Assembly: GCA_020633195.1 (NCBI GenBank)
Contig: JACKEC010000019.1
Location: 62,001-126,000 of the forward strand
Direction of reading: 5' to 3'
Source of the DNA: Sandaracinaceae bacterium
Lineage (GTDB): Bacteria > Myxococcota_A > Polyangia > Polyangiales > Sandaracinaceae
Length of the DNA: 64,000 nucleotides
The notes under the pieces were generated by a model, which saw nothing but the letters and a program-made list of their open reading frames with translations, was not told where the DNA came from and did not search any database. How positions within the stretch are numbered: position 1 is the first letter of the stretch; each line of letters begins with the position of its first letter. Of this stretch, positions 1 to 9,134 are shown piece by piece. A program made the position numbers and the translations under genes.

Positions 1-1626
1 CGGGTCGACGAGAACGCCACCGACGAGGTCTGCAACGGCGCCGACGACGACTGCGACGGCGCGGCCGACGAGGACGACGTGTGCGAGATCCGGCTGCTGC
101 ACTGGGCGCCGAGCGCCTACGCGTCGCCGACGAGCACCGACGTCGACGGCGACGGCCGCGCCGACGTCTGCGCGCGGGGCTTCTCGGGCGTGCGCTGCTG
201 GCCGTCGGTCGAGGGCGGCTGGGCGACGGACTGGCCGGCGGTGCCGTGGAGCGACGGGACCGGCTGGGACGACGTCACGAACTTCGCGACGATCCGCATG
301 GGCGACGTCGACGGCGACGGGCTCGCCGACGTCTGCGCGCGCTCGGACCACGGCGTGGTGTGCGCGCGGTCCAACGGCGCGGGCTTCGACGAGCCGACGA
401 TGTGGCAAGCCGCGTTGTCGGACGACGCCGGCTGGAACGAGCCGCGCTACTACACGACGATCCGCCTCGCCGACGTCGACGGCGACGGCCGCGAGGACCT
501 CTGCGCGCGCGGGCCAGAGGGCTTCGACTGCTGGAGCTCCGACGGCGCCGCGTTCACCACGCCGATCGAGGGCCCGCGCTGGAGCGACGAGCAGGGCTGG
601 GGCGCGGCGCGGCACTACGGGACGATCCGCGTGGCGGACCTCGACGGCGACGGCCGCGCGGACGTGTGCGCCCGGCGCGTCGCGGGGATCCGCTGCCACC
701 TCGCGGTGGACGGAGGCTTCGGCGCGCCGCTCGACGGGCCCGCGCTCGGCGACGACGCGGGGTGGGGCGAGCGCAGCCACTGGAGCACGATCCGCTTCCC
801 GGACGTGAACGCCGACGGCCGCGCGGACCTCTGCGCGCGCGACGCGGCGGGGCTGTTCTGTCATCTCGGCGACGGGGCCGGCGGGTTCGGCGAGCGCCTC
901 GACGTGGCCGCGCTCGCGGACGACATGGGCTGGTCCGACGAGAGCAACTTCGCGACGCTGAGGGTCGGCGACCTCGACGGCGACGGCGCCGACGACCTGT
1001 GCGTGCGCGCGAACATGGGCATGCGCTGCTTCGCCTTCGACGGCGCCGCGTTCGCCTCGCTGACGGGGCCCGCCTGGTCCGACGACGCCGGCTGGACCGC
1101 GGCGCGCTTCCACCAGACGATCCGCCTCGTCGACGTCGACGGCGACGGCCTCGCCGACCTCTGCTCGCGCACCGCCACCGACTGGCGCTGCCACGCCTCG
1201 CTGGGCGGCGGCTTCGCCGAGACCCCCGTCCTCCTCGACGAGATGACCGACGCTGGCGGCTGGGACGCCCAGCGCTACTGGTCCACGATCCAGAGCGCCT
1301 CGCGCACCTGCCACATCGTCAACGAGTCGTGCAATGGTCGCGACGACGACTGCGACGGCGCGATCGACGAGCACGCCATGCAGGAGACGTGCAACGGCGC
1401 CGACGACGACTGCGACGGCGAGGTCGACGAGGCCGACGCCTGCCCGCCCGGCGTCGCGCCCGACGCCGGCGTCGGCCCCGACGGCTCCACCGCCCCCACC
1501 ATGAACCCCGCCCTCGGCTCCCTCTCCGGCGTGTGCACCTGCCGCGCCGCCACCCCCTCCGGCCCCTCGCCCGCCGGCCTCGCCTGGGCCCTCCTCGCCC
1601 TCGTCCTCTGGACCCGCCGCCGGTAG
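1..1626 (+). CDS. Secreted VCBS/FG-GAP repeat protein with MopE-like motifs and MYXO-CTERM-like tail (5' partial)
   Basis: The frame is open from base 1, so the N-terminus lies outside the window; 541 residues are visible. Seven repeats with Asp/Gly calcium-loop cores such as DVDGDGRADVCAR recur every 55-60 residues, the pattern of VCBS/FG-GAP propeller-type surface proteins. MopE-like motifs CNGxDDDCDGxxDE occur at the left edge (bases 31-72) and twice near the end (about bases 1327-1437). The tail has a Cys pair (VCTC), a Ser/Pro linker, a hydrophobic helix and a terminal WTRRR, which is the MYXO-CTERM layout used for surface sorting in myxobacteria. Export and calcium binding are inferred from the families. 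The partner or substrate is unknown. Confidence 0.85.
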   Translation, partial: RVDENATDEVCNGADDDCDGAADEDDVCEIRLLHWAPSAYASPTSTDVDGDGRADVCARGFSGVRCWPSVEGGWATDWPAVPWSDGTGWDDVTNFATIRMGDVDGDGLADVCARSDHGVVCARSNGAGFDEPTMWQAALSDDAGWNEPRYYTTIRLADVDGDGREDLCARGPEGFDCWSSDGAAFTTPIEGPRWSDEQGWGAARHYGTIRVADLDGDGRADVCARRVAGIRCHLAVDGGFGAPLDGPALGDDAGWGERSHWSTIRFPDVNADGRADLCARDAAGLFCHLGDGAGGFGERLDVAALADDMGWSDESNFATLRVGDLDGDGADDLCVRANMGMRCFAFDGAAFASLTGPAWSDDAGWTAARFHQTIRLVDVDGDGLADLCSRTATDWRCHASLGGGFAETPVLLDEMTDAGGWDAQRYWSTIQSASRTCHIVNESCNGRDDDCDGAIDEHAMQETCNGADDDCDGEVDEADACPPGVAPDAGVGPDGSTAPTMNPALGSLSGVCTCRAATPSGPSPAGLAWALLALVLWTRRR

Positions 1627-1655
1627 GGGGGGCGCCCAAAGCGCCCCCTCTACCG
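1621..1655 (+). terminator. Hairpin overlapping the stop codon of the VCBS protein gene
   Basis: Bases 1621-1635 pair with 1641-1655 around a 5-base loop (CCAAA), a 15-bp stem with one G-T pair. The stem contains the TAG stop. No strong T-run follows, so intrinsic termination is likely but not certain. Confidence 0.6.
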
Positions 1656-1660
1656 GCGCC

Positions 1661-1690
1661 CATGCCCGTGCCCGTGCCCGTGCCCGCTCC
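1661..1690. repeat. CCCGTG hexamer array, partial relative of the palindromic repeat
   Basis: Four to five tandem CCCGTG units, introduced by CATGCCCGTG, sit between the VCBS gene and the nucleotidyltransferase pair. The same array with the same CATGCCCGTG edge forms one arm of the two larger palindromic repeats at 13544-13759 and 62768-62991. The terminal hairpins of those copies are absent here, so this may be a remnant or independent expansion. The rest of 1656-1852 shows nothing I recognise. Confidence 0.5.
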
Positions 1691-1852
1691 GAAGAACCAA
1701 CGAATGGAGACGCTGACTCCGTCCGGCGCGCGCGCCCTCGCGACGGCGGCGCCGACCGCCTGTTCCCGATCGCGCCGCGAGAGCGGTGCGTGACGATGGG
1801 CGACGGCGAGACCCTGGCCGACGCGGGGTGAGTGCGATAGGGGTCCACGTCG

Positions 1853-2767
1853 ATGTCCGAGCCGACGCTCATCTTCGAGACCCTGCACGGCAGCCGCGCC
1901 TACGGGCTCGCGCGCGCGGGCTCCGACACCGACCTCAAGGGCGTGATCATCGGCCCCGCGGCCTGGTACCTCGGCTTCGGCGACGCGCCCGAGCAGATCG
2001 AGCTGTCCGCCGACCACGTCCGCTACGAGCTGCGCAAGCTCATGCGGCTCGCCGCCGCGAACAACCCGAGCATCCTCGAGGTGCTGTTCGCCCACGACGA
2101 CGATCATCGTCACGTCAGCCCCGCCGGGGAGCGGCTGCTCGCGGCGCGCCCCGCGATGCTCAGCAAGCGGACCGCGGACACGTTCGGCGGCTACGCGCTC
2201 TCGCAGCTCGCGCGGATCCGTCGGCACCGGCGGTGGCTCCTCGAGCCGCCGAAGGCGAAGCCGACGCGTCAGGACTACGGCCTCACCGAGGAGCGCGCGA
2301 TCCCCAAGAACGAGCTCGGCGCGGCCGAGGCGCTGCTCGAGCGCGGCGCGGTCCAGGTGTCGGAGAGCTTCCTCGCGGTGCTCGATCGCGAGCGCCGCTT
2401 CCGCGCGGCGAGCAAGGAGTGGGCGGACTTCCAGCACTGGAAGGCGCACCGCAACGAGGCGCGCGCGGCGCTCGAGGCGGCGCACGGCTACGACACCAAG
2501 CACGCGATGCACCTCGTGCGGCTCTCCCGGATGGCGGTCGAGATCCTCGAGCACGGCGAGGTGCGCGTGCGGCGCGACGACCGCGACGAGCTGCTCGCGG
2601 TGCGCGACGGGGCGTGGAGCTACGACGCGCTGCTCGAGCACGCCGAGGCGCTCCGCGGTCGCATCGCCGCCGCGAAGGCCGCGTCCGCGCTGCCCGACGC
2701 CCCCGACGAGCGGGCGCTCGACGACCTGTGCGTGGAGCTCATCGAAGCGGAGCTGCGGTGCCGCTGA
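1853..2767 (+). CDS. RlaP-type nucleotidyltransferase (DNA polymerase beta superfamily), first of a tandem pair
   Basis: A 304-residue protein whose first 40 residues hold the nucleotidyltransferase signature GSRAYGLARAGSDTDLKG, with the paired acidic residues (SDTD) that bind metal in the polymerase beta fold. Length and the GSxxYG...SDxD arrangement fit the PF10127/COG3541 family, named RlaP because some members sit in RNA-repair loci. No RNA ligase or Rtc gene is visible here, so an RNA-repair role is inference only. A second, divergent copy starts 10 bases before this stop codon. The start ATG has only a weak upstream purine stretch. Confidence 0.82.
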   Translation: MSEPTLIFETLHGSRAYGLARAGSDTDLKGVIIGPAAWYLGFGDAPEQIELSADHVRYELRKLMRLAAANNPSILEVLFAHDDDHRHVSPAGERLLAARPAMLSKRTADTFGGYALSQLARIRRHRRWLLEPPKAKPTRQDYGLTEERAIPKNELGAAEALLERGAVQVSESFLAVLDRERRFRAASKEWADFQHWKAHRNEARAALEAAHGYDTKHAMHLVRLSRMAVEILEHGEVRVRRDDRDELLAVRDGAWSYDALLEHAEALRGRIAAAKAASALPDAPDERALDDLCVELIEAELRCR

Positions 2768-3525
2768 TCCCCGACATGGAGCTCGCGCGGCGGTTCCTCG
2801 CGGCCCACCCGCCGCCGGGCGCGCTGCTGCACGTCGGGCTCGTGGGCGCGCACGACTACGGCTTCCCGTCGCCCGACAGCGACCTCGATCTCAAGGGGAT
2901 GCACCTCGCGCCCACCACGTCGCTCCTGGGGCTGACGCCGATCTCGGATACGCACGACGTCTTGACGGAGCTCGAGGGGGTCGAGCTCGACCTGACCACC
3001 CACGAGGCGGGCAAGGCGCTCGCGCTCCTGCTCCGCGGCAACGGCAACGTGCTCGAGCGCCTGATGGCGCCGGTTCAGGCCTACGCGACCGACGCGCTCG
3101 ACGAGCTGCGCGCGCTGGCTACGGGCGCGCTGTCCAAGCGCTTTGCGCAGCACTACCGCGGCTACTTCGGCGGCATGGTGCGCGAGCACGAGCGCGAGCC
3201 GCGGGCGAAGTCGGCGCTCTACGCGTGTCGTGTCGCGCTCACGGGGATCCACCTGCTCGGCGCGGCGGAGTGCCGAACGGACGTCACGAGCAACGCGGCC
3301 GAGTACGGCCTCGACGTCACCGAGCTCATCGCGATCAAGCGCGCGGGACCCGAGAAGGGGCCGCTCCCCGCGGCGCTCGACGGGGAGCTCCGCGCCTCCT
3401 GGCCGCGGCTCGACGGGATGCTCGCGGACGCGCTCGAGCGCACGTCCCTGCCCGACGAGCCCCCCAACGCCGCGGCGATCGAGGCGTGGCTCGTCGCCGC
3501 GCGGCTCGCCGCGCTCGATCGCTGA
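2758..3525 (+). CDS. RlaP-type nucleotidyltransferase, second of the tandem pair
   Basis: About 255 residues. The N-terminus contains GAHDYGFPSPDSDLDLKG, the same family signature as the upstream gene, with SDLD as the metal ligands. The GTG at 2758 is chosen because GGAG lies about six bases upstream and it overlaps the preceding stop by 10 bases; ATG at 2776 is the alternative. The two proteins match around the active site but differ elsewhere, consistent with an old duplication and a possible heteromer. The stop at 3525 abuts the end of the convergent membrane protein gene. Confidence 0.78.
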   Translation: MPLIPDMELARRFLAAHPPPGALLHVGLVGAHDYGFPSPDSDLDLKGMHLAPTTSLLGLTPISDTHDVLTELEGVELDLTTHEAGKALALLLRGNGNVLERLMAPVQAYATDALDELRALATGALSKRFAQHYRGYFGGMVREHEREPRAKSALYACRVALTGIHLLGAAECRTDVTSNAAEYGLDVTELIAIKRAGPEKGPLPAALDGELRASWPRLDGMLADALERTSLPDEPPNAAAIEAWLVAARLAALDR

Positions 3526-4344
3526 TCAGACGCCGCGCCAGGCCGCGTAGGCGATCCAGCCGAGCATGCACAGCACGAGGTAGAGCCCGGCGAGGCCCGC
3601 GAGGCGGACGCGCCGGCGCAGCGCCGGCTCGAGGTCGGTCGCGGTGAGCCCGAACAGGAGGAGGCCCCAGCGGCCGACGGCCAGGTTCCGGCGCCGCGCC
3701 TCCGTCGCGAGCGGCACGAGGCCGGCGCCGATCGCGAAGAGGGCGGGGGCGATCGCGAGGAGCTCCACCCCGCACACGAGCCCCGTGACGGGGACGCCCC
3801 ACGGGCGCTCGCCGAACGCCGCGGCCTGCACCGCGGCGACGTCCGGATCGAAGTTGACGCCGACGAGCAAGAGGGTGAAGAGGCCGCCCACGACGAGGCC
3901 GGCGTGCTCGCGCGCCGCGCGCACGTGACCGAGCAGCACCATCATCCCGACGGCGAGCGCGATGAGCGCGCTCAGGCCGCGCAAGGGGCGCGTCTCGCGG
4001 CGGATGGCCTCCTCGTCGAGCGGCTCGATCCGGGGCCGGTCGAGGTCGTCTCGGAGCACCCGCGCCTCGATGACGTCGCCCGCGCGAGCGTCGACGTGTC
4101 GGGCGTGGACGCTCGCGTGGAGCGTCGCGCCGTCGACCGCGTACTCGACGTCCGCCAACCGCCCGTCACCGCTGCCGTCCACCGCGAGGACGCGCGCGTC
4201 GACCCGCAGCCCCTCGGCGTCGAGCCGTCGCAGGTTGGCCTCCACGTGTCGCGACAGCGCGAGGAGCCCGACGATGCCGAGGCCGAAGATCCCCGCGACG
4301 ACGAGGGTCTGGGTCCACTGGGTGCGCGCCGAAGGCTCCGCCAT
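3526..4344 (-). CDS. DUF3592-like multi-pass membrane protein
   Basis: A 272-residue protein. One hydrophobic helix lies near residues 12-30, followed by a soluble domain of about 90 residues containing ADVEYAVDG and a beta-rich run, as in DUF3592-type periplasmic inserts, and then about five hydrophobic segments to the C-terminus. The start is the ATG of MAEPS at 4344; the open frame upstream is Arg-rich and not convincing as protein. It ends base-to-base with the convergent nucleotidyltransferase gene. Function is unknown; the DUF3592 link is from pattern only. Confidence 0.68.
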   Translation of the reverse strand: MAEPSARTQWTQTLVVAGIFGLGIVGLLALSRHVEANLRRLDAEGLRVDARVLAVDGSGDGRLADVEYAVDGATLHASVHARHVDARAGDVIEARVLRDDLDRPRIEPLDEEAIRRETRPLRGLSALIALAVGMMVLLGHVRAAREHAGLVVGGLFTLLLVGVNFDPDVAAVQAAAFGERPWGVPVTGLVCGVELLAIAPALFAIGAGLVPLATEARRRNLAVGRWGLLLFGLTATDLEPALRRRVRLAGLAGLYLVLCMLGWIAYAAWRGV

Positions 4345-4382
4345 CGCCGGGAGGATAGCCACATCTTCGCGCGTCGCTGCGA

Positions 4383-4619
4383 TCAGCTCGGGTCGGGTCC
4401 GGTCCAGCCGCGGACCTCGGCGATCACCTCTTCGAGGACCTTCTCGCCGTGGGCCGAGCGCACGCTCCCCTGGAATCGCCCGTCCAGGAACTCCCGGTGG
4501 CTGCAGCTCTGGTAGACGTCCGTGTGCGGGTTCCCGCGCGTCTCGCCGACGCAGACGCCGTTCACCGAAACCTCGCAGACGTAGGTCAGCCCCGGCCCCG
4601 CGCTCTCCCAAGTCCTCAT
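4383..4619 (-). CDS. Small hypothetical protein (78 aa)
   Basis: An acceptable small ORF starting at ATG 4619, with no strong Shine-Dalgarno sequence. The composition is protein-like (VSVNGVCVGETRGNPHTD, then an acidic/hydrophobic helix EKVLEEVIAEVRGW) and has two or three Cys but no signal peptide. It reads in the same direction as the downstream DUF3592-like gene, 38 bases away, so the two may be co-transcribed. I do not recognise a family. Confidence 0.5.
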   Translation of the reverse strand: MRTWESAGPGLTYVCEVSVNGVCVGETRGNPHTDVYQSCSHREFLDGRFQGSVRSAHGEKVLEEVIAEVRGWTGPDPS

Positions 4620-4693
4620 GGTCGATCCGTTCCCTACCTGTGCCCTGCCGAGCGGCTCATGGCGTCCTCCGCCCCCATCTTCACCGGAGGCGG

Positions 4694-4826
4694 TCAGGGC
4701 GTGCTCGCGAACCTCGCGACGAGGTCATCCCATCGCACGACACGCTCGTCGTCCTCGCCCGGCCGCTTCGAGCACGTCGGCGATCTGGATCGCGGCCTCG
4801 GCGGCCGTGCGGTCAGCGACCGTCAT
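4694..4826 (-). pseudogene. Small ORF with an apparent one-base insertion
   Basis: From ATG 4826 the frame reads MTVADRTAAEAAIQIADVLE and then degenerates in a GGCCGGGCG run. Removing one G from that run gives a continuous 43-residue frame that carries on as GEDDERVVRWDDLVARF and stops at 4694. The start overlaps the end of the 84-aa gene by 14 bases, as expected for a coupled downstream gene. This may be a sequencing indel or a decayed gene; no family is recognised. Confidence 0.35.
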
Positions 4827-5067
4827 CGCCCCAGCCGGCCTTCCGTCGCAGGCGCTCGAGGGCTCGGACGCTGGTCACGGGCAGAGGGTCGATGTGGGAC
4901 AGGATCCGCTCGGCGTCGCCGCTCGCCCGAACGGCCCAGATGACGTCGCGCGCGCACGCCTGCGCTAGCTTCCAGCGTTCCGCCGGCGTCAGGTCGACCC
5001 ACTCGGCGACCTCCTGGCGGACCGAGGTCACGTCGTCGACCACCCAGCCAGGGAGCTTCTCGAGCAT
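4813..5067 (-). CDS. Small helical hypothetical protein (84 aa)
   Basis: Starts at ATG 5067 and ends at 4813. The sequence is mostly amphipathic helix with a central LTPAERWKLAQACARDV segment and a basic C-terminus. It is followed by, and overlaps, a very small possibly frameshifted ORF, so the two may form an operon. No DNA-binding or catalytic motif is evident. It lies just downstream of the giant TPR gene in the same orientation, but the gap offers no clear evidence of co-transcription. Confidence 0.55.
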   Translation of the reverse strand: MLEKLPGWVVDDVTSVRQEVAEWVDLTPAERWKLAQACARDVIWAVRASGDAERILSHIDPLPVTSVRALERLRRKAGWGDDGR

Positions 5068-5093
5068 GCTCGAAGCTTAGCAGGCCGCGCCGT

Positions 5094-8000
5094 CTACCCG
5101 AGCAGCGCTCGGTACAGCGCCTCGGCCTTGGTCGCGCTGAGCGGCCGGAGCTGCCGGTACTCCTTGCGCGCGAGCTCGGCCTGGCCGAGGCGGTGGCGCA
5201 GGACGCCGAGGGTGTAGCAGACGTCGGCGTCGCCCGGCGCGCGCTGGCGGATCTCTTCCCACACCTGGGCCGCCTCCTGAGAGCGGCCGGCGTGGTCGTA
5301 CAGCGGCGCGAGCGCCCGCAACAAGGCTTCCTCGGTCACGCCGCCGGCTCGCGCCGCCTCGTACTCCGCGAGCGCCTCGGGGATCGCGCCGGTGTGGTGG
5401 TAGCTCGCGCCGAGCCAGTACCGCGTGGTCGGGTTGGTGCTGCCGTTCTTGAGCGCCATGCGCAGCGCGCCGGCCGCCTCCTCGTAGCGCCCCGCGAGCA
5501 TGTACGCGTAGCCGAGGGTCTCGCGCGCCGAGGCGTCGCTCGAGCGCGCGCTCACGGCGGCCTCGAGCGCCTCGATCGCGTCGGGGACCTTGTGCAGGTC
5601 GAGCAGGCAGCGACCCTTCGAGAGCTGCGTGTCCGCGTCGCTCGGCTCCGCCTCGAGCGCCTTGTCGTACGCGGCGATCGCCTCGTCCTTCTTGTTCATC
5701 GCGCGCAGCACGTCGCCGCGACCGCGGTGGCCGGCCGGGTCCCCGTCGTAGATCGCGAGGGCCTGATCGAAGGCCTTGAGCGCGAGCTCGTAGTCCTCGC
5801 GCTTCAGGCGCGCCGCGCCCGACAGGAGGTACGCCTCGATGTTGCCGGGGCTCAGCCGCGCGGCCTCGTCGAACGCCTTGGCCGCGTCCATCACGCGGTT
5901 CAGCGACAGGTACGACTGGCCCGCGCCGAGCCACGCGTCGACGAGCGTGGCGTCGCCGGTCAGCGCCTTCTCGAAGGTCGTCGCGGCCTGGGCGTGGTCG
6001 CCCGCCTCGGCGAGCGCGCGGGCCTGCACCACGAGGAGCCCGGGGTGGTTCGGGTTGGCCCGCAGGCCGCGCAGCACCGCGCTCTCGATCGCGCCGTGGT
6101 TGTCCGTCGCCTCGTAGGCGCGGACCAGCTCCCAGTAGAGCTCGGCGTCGTCCTCGATGTGCCGGGCCGCGCCCTCGAGGGTGCGCGCCGCGTCCTCGAA
6201 CTCGCCGTCCTCGAGCTGCAGCACGCCGAGCCGGCGCGCCGCGTCGTGGAGCCCCGGGTCGATCCGCAGCGCGTCCTCGAACGCCTTGCGGGCGCGCTCC
6301 TCGTCGCCGAGCTCGATCAGGATCATGCCCAGGTCGCGCCGCACCTCCCCGTGGTCGGGCGCCACCTCGGTCGCGCGCTCGAGCTCCTCGAGGCAGTCCT
6401 TCATCCGGCCCGCGCGCTGGTAGGTCGCGGCCAGCTCGCGGCGCGCCTCGAGGTGCGGCGGCTGCAGCTCGAGGACCTTGCGGAACGCCTTCACCGCCTC
6501 CCCGTCCTGGTTCGCGCGGACGAGCGCGAGCCCCGCGCCGTAGAGCGCGTCGACGTGGTCGGGGTTCTTCTCGAGCACGCGCTTGAACGACGCGGCGGCG
6601 TCGTCGGGGCGGCCGAGATCCAGGTAGACGTGGCCGAGCGCGGTGCCGGGGCCGGGGGCCTCGCCGCTCAAGCGCGCGGCGTGGCGCAGCGCGCGCATCG
6701 CCTCCTCGAGCTCGCCGAGCTGCCGGTAGGCGACGCCGGCCGAGGTGTAGGCCTCGCCGAAGTCGGGGCGTACGCGCGTCGCCTGGCGGAACGCCGCCGA
6801 GGCTTGCTCCGGCGCGCCCTTGCCGAGCCACACCTCGCCGAGCCGGTACCACGCGTCCGCGTGATCGGGCGCGCGCTCCACGACCGCCTGGTACTCGCGC
6901 AGCGCGTCGTCGATGTCGCCCCGCTCCTGGAAGCACTTCGCGAGCGCGAAGCGACCGTCGACGTGTCCGTCGTCGAGCTTGAGGCACTCCTGTAGCGCCT
7001 CGATCGCCTTGTCGTTGCGCCCCATGTGGGCGAGCGCGTAGCCGAGCTCGGCGTGGAGCGCGGGGTCCTCGGGGGCGATCCAGATCGCCTGCTCGAACGC
7101 CTCGAGCGCCTCGGAGTGACGACCGATCGAGACCTGCAGCGCGCCCAGCAGCCCGTGCAGCGACGCGTCGTTCGGTCGGATCCGCAGGGCCGAGTGCACC
7201 GCCTCGATCGCGTCGTCCTCCTGGCCGAGGTCGCGCAGCAGCTCGCCCTGGAGGCGCAGGATCTCGAGGTCGTCGGGCGAGAGCACGCGCGCCTCGTCGA
7301 GGGCCTTGCGGGCCTGCTCGTCGCGCTTGAGCACGCGCAGCTGCCGGGCGAGCTCGATGAAGAGCTTGGGCATCTCCGCGTTGACCTTGATGCCCTTCTC
7401 GAACGCGGCGACGGCGTCCTCGTGGCGGTCGAGCGACGCGAGCACCTCGCCCTTGAAGAGCAGGACCTCGGCGCTGGGCTCGATCTGCTCGGCCTCCTCG
7501 AAGGCCTCGAGCGCCTCCACGTAGCGGCGCAGCGAGCGCAGCGAGAGGCCCAGGCCGCGGTGGCTCGCGTGCCGGTTCTGCTGGATCGCGATCGCGGACT
7601 TGTAGGCGTCGACCGCGGGCTCGTGCTCGCCGAGGTGCCGCTTCGACTCGCCGAGGTGGAAGAACGCCGGCTCCATCCGATCGTTGAGCTCGATCGCCTT
7701 TTCGAACGGCTGCACCGACTCCCAGTGCTCGCCGTGCTCGAAGTGGTGGAAGCCGAGCGCGTAGTGCACGCCCGCGACGTCGGGCTGCAGCCGCACCGCG
7801 TGGCGCAGGGCCTTGGTCGCCTCCTCCGCGCGGCCGAGCGCGCGATAGGACTCGCCGAGGTGCGAGAAGGCGAGGGCGTAGCCCTTGTCGAACTCCGTCG
7901 CGTGCTCGAGCACCTCGACCGCCTCGCGGTGCCGCCCGAGCTTCGCGAGCGTCTTGCCCTTGCCGTCGAGCGCGAGGATCTCGTCACCGCTCAGCTCGAG

Positions 8001-8903
8001 GGCCTTCTCGAACGCCTCGAGCGCCGGCTCGTAGCGACCGAGCCGGAACAGCGGCTCCCCCCAGCGCCGGTTGGCGTTCGCGTCGTCGGGGCGCCGGTTG
8101 ACGCACTCCTCGAACGACATCGCGGCGTCCTCGTCGAGCTCGACCAGCTCCTGCTGCTCGGCCATGAGGTACCAGATGTCCGGTTGCTCCGAGTCGACGT
8201 CGAGCGACTTGCGGTGGAAGCGGACCGCCTCGACGTGCTTGCCGAGCTTCGCGCACGCGTGGGCGAGCGCCGCGAGCACGTCGGTGCGCCGGTCGGCGAG
8301 CGCGTGGGCCTTGGACAGCGCGTCGAGCGCGGCGGCCCAGTCCTCGCGCTTGCTCTGCGAGATGCCGAGCCGATACCAGAGCTCGTCGTCCTTCTCGAAG
8401 AACGGTGCGGCGCGGCCGTAGAGCTCCGAGGCGCGATCGTTCTGATCGATCGCCGCGTACGCGTCGGCCCCCTCGTACAGGGCCTGCGCGTGCTCGGGCT
8501 GCTGTTCGATGACCTGCTCGAACGCGGCCGCCGCCTCGGCGTGCTTGCCGACCACGTTCTGCGTGTGGCCGCGCCAGTACCACGCCTCGAAGAGGTCGGG
8601 CTTGTGCTCGGTCGCCATCGCGAACGCGACGGAAGCGGGGGCGAGGTTGCCCTTCTCGAGGTGCGCGAGGCCGAGGTGGTACTGCGCGATCCCGTAGCTC
8701 GGGCGCAGCGTGACCGCCTTGGTCAGGTGCTCGATGGCCGGGTCGAGCTGCGCGGCGTTCAGGTACGCCTTGCCGATGAAGTAGCGCTTGACCGGGTCGT
8801 TGGGCGCGACGAGGAGCTGCGTCTTCAGGTTCTGAATCTGCCCCTCGGACTTCCGAATCTCATCGGGTGAGCGGTCGAAGGTGTACTTCCGTTCCTCTGT
8901 CAT
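5094..8903 (-). CDS. Giant tetratricopeptide-repeat protein (1269 aa)
   Basis: Starts at ATG 8903, with GGGAG about five bases upstream; the reading frame beyond it is poor. Almost the whole 1269-residue chain is built from about 35 TPR units of 34 residues, with the usual small/large hydrophobic spacing (for example AxxxLGxxxxxxGxxxEAxxAFxxA). No signal peptide, membrane helix, kinase or transferase domain is present, so it is probably a cytoplasmic scaffold. The first about 30 residues (MTEERKYTFDRSPDEIRKSE) are charged and non-TPR. It diverges from the GIDE-domain gene across 231 bases that must hold both promoters. The binding partner is unknown. Confidence 0.85.
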   Translation of the reverse strand: MTEERKYTFDRSPDEIRKSEGQIQNLKTQLLVAPNDPVKRYFIGKAYLNAAQLDPAIEHLTKAVTLRPSYGIAQYHLGLAHLEKGNLAPASVAFAMATEHKPDLFEAWYWRGHTQNVVGKHAEAAAAFEQVIEQQPEHAQALYEGADAYAAIDQNDRASELYGRAAPFFEKDDELWYRLGISQSKREDWAAALDALSKAHALADRRTDVLAALAHACAKLGKHVEAVRFHRKSLDVDSEQPDIWYLMAEQQELVELDEDAAMSFEECVNRRPDDANANRRWGEPLFRLGRYEPALEAFEKALELSGDEILALDGKGKTLAKLGRHREAVEVLEHATEFDKGYALAFSHLGESYRALGRAEEATKALRHAVRLQPDVAGVHYALGFHHFEHGEHWESVQPFEKAIELNDRMEPAFFHLGESKRHLGEHEPAVDAYKSAIAIQQNRHASHRGLGLSLRSLRRYVEALEAFEEAEQIEPSAEVLLFKGEVLASLDRHEDAVAAFEKGIKVNAEMPKLFIELARQLRVLKRDEQARKALDEARVLSPDDLEILRLQGELLRDLGQEDDAIEAVHSALRIRPNDASLHGLLGALQVSIGRHSEALEAFEQAIWIAPEDPALHAELGYALAHMGRNDKAIEALQECLKLDDGHVDGRFALAKCFQERGDIDDALREYQAVVERAPDHADAWYRLGEVWLGKGAPEQASAAFRQATRVRPDFGEAYTSAGVAYRQLGELEEAMRALRHAARLSGEAPGPGTALGHVYLDLGRPDDAAASFKRVLEKNPDHVDALYGAGLALVRANQDGEAVKAFRKVLELQPPHLEARRELAATYQRAGRMKDCLEELERATEVAPDHGEVRRDLGMILIELGDEERARKAFEDALRIDPGLHDAARRLGVLQLEDGEFEDAARTLEGAARHIEDDAELYWELVRAYEATDNHGAIESAVLRGLRANPNHPGLLVVQARALAEAGDHAQAATTFEKALTGDATLVDAWLGAGQSYLSLNRVMDAAKAFDEAARLSPGNIEAYLLSGAARLKREDYELALKAFDQALAIYDGDPAGHRGRGDVLRAMNKKDEAIAAYDKALEAEPSDADTQLSKGRCLLDLHKVPDAIEALEAAVSARSSDASARETLGYAYMLAGRYEEAAGALRMALKNGSTNPTTRYWLGASYHHTGAIPEALAEYEAARAGGVTEEALLRALAPLYDHAGRSQEAAQVWEEIRQRAPGDADVCYTLGVLRHRLGQAELARKEYRQLRPLSATKAEALYRALLG

Positions 8904-9134
8904 CGGGCTCCCGGCGCGCTTTGGAGGGGGCCGATCGTAGGCGGCCCGGCCTCGGATCTCCAGCCCGATGAGACGGGGCCTCGCGGCGACCGTGACACCC
9001 GCCCCGACCCGCTGGGACACCCCCGCGATCGCGGCGCGAACCGACCCTGGTCCCAACCCTGCGAAGGGGAGGAGCGCCGACGCGACGCAGCGCGCGGCGG
9101 CCCGATTTTCAAGCAGAAACCAGGAGTCAGAGAC

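Noticed and set aside
8904..9134. Possible small RNA or riboswitch in the divergent 231-base gap
   Set aside because: I see no known fold, terminator or conserved motif; it is treated as the promoter region of two genes.
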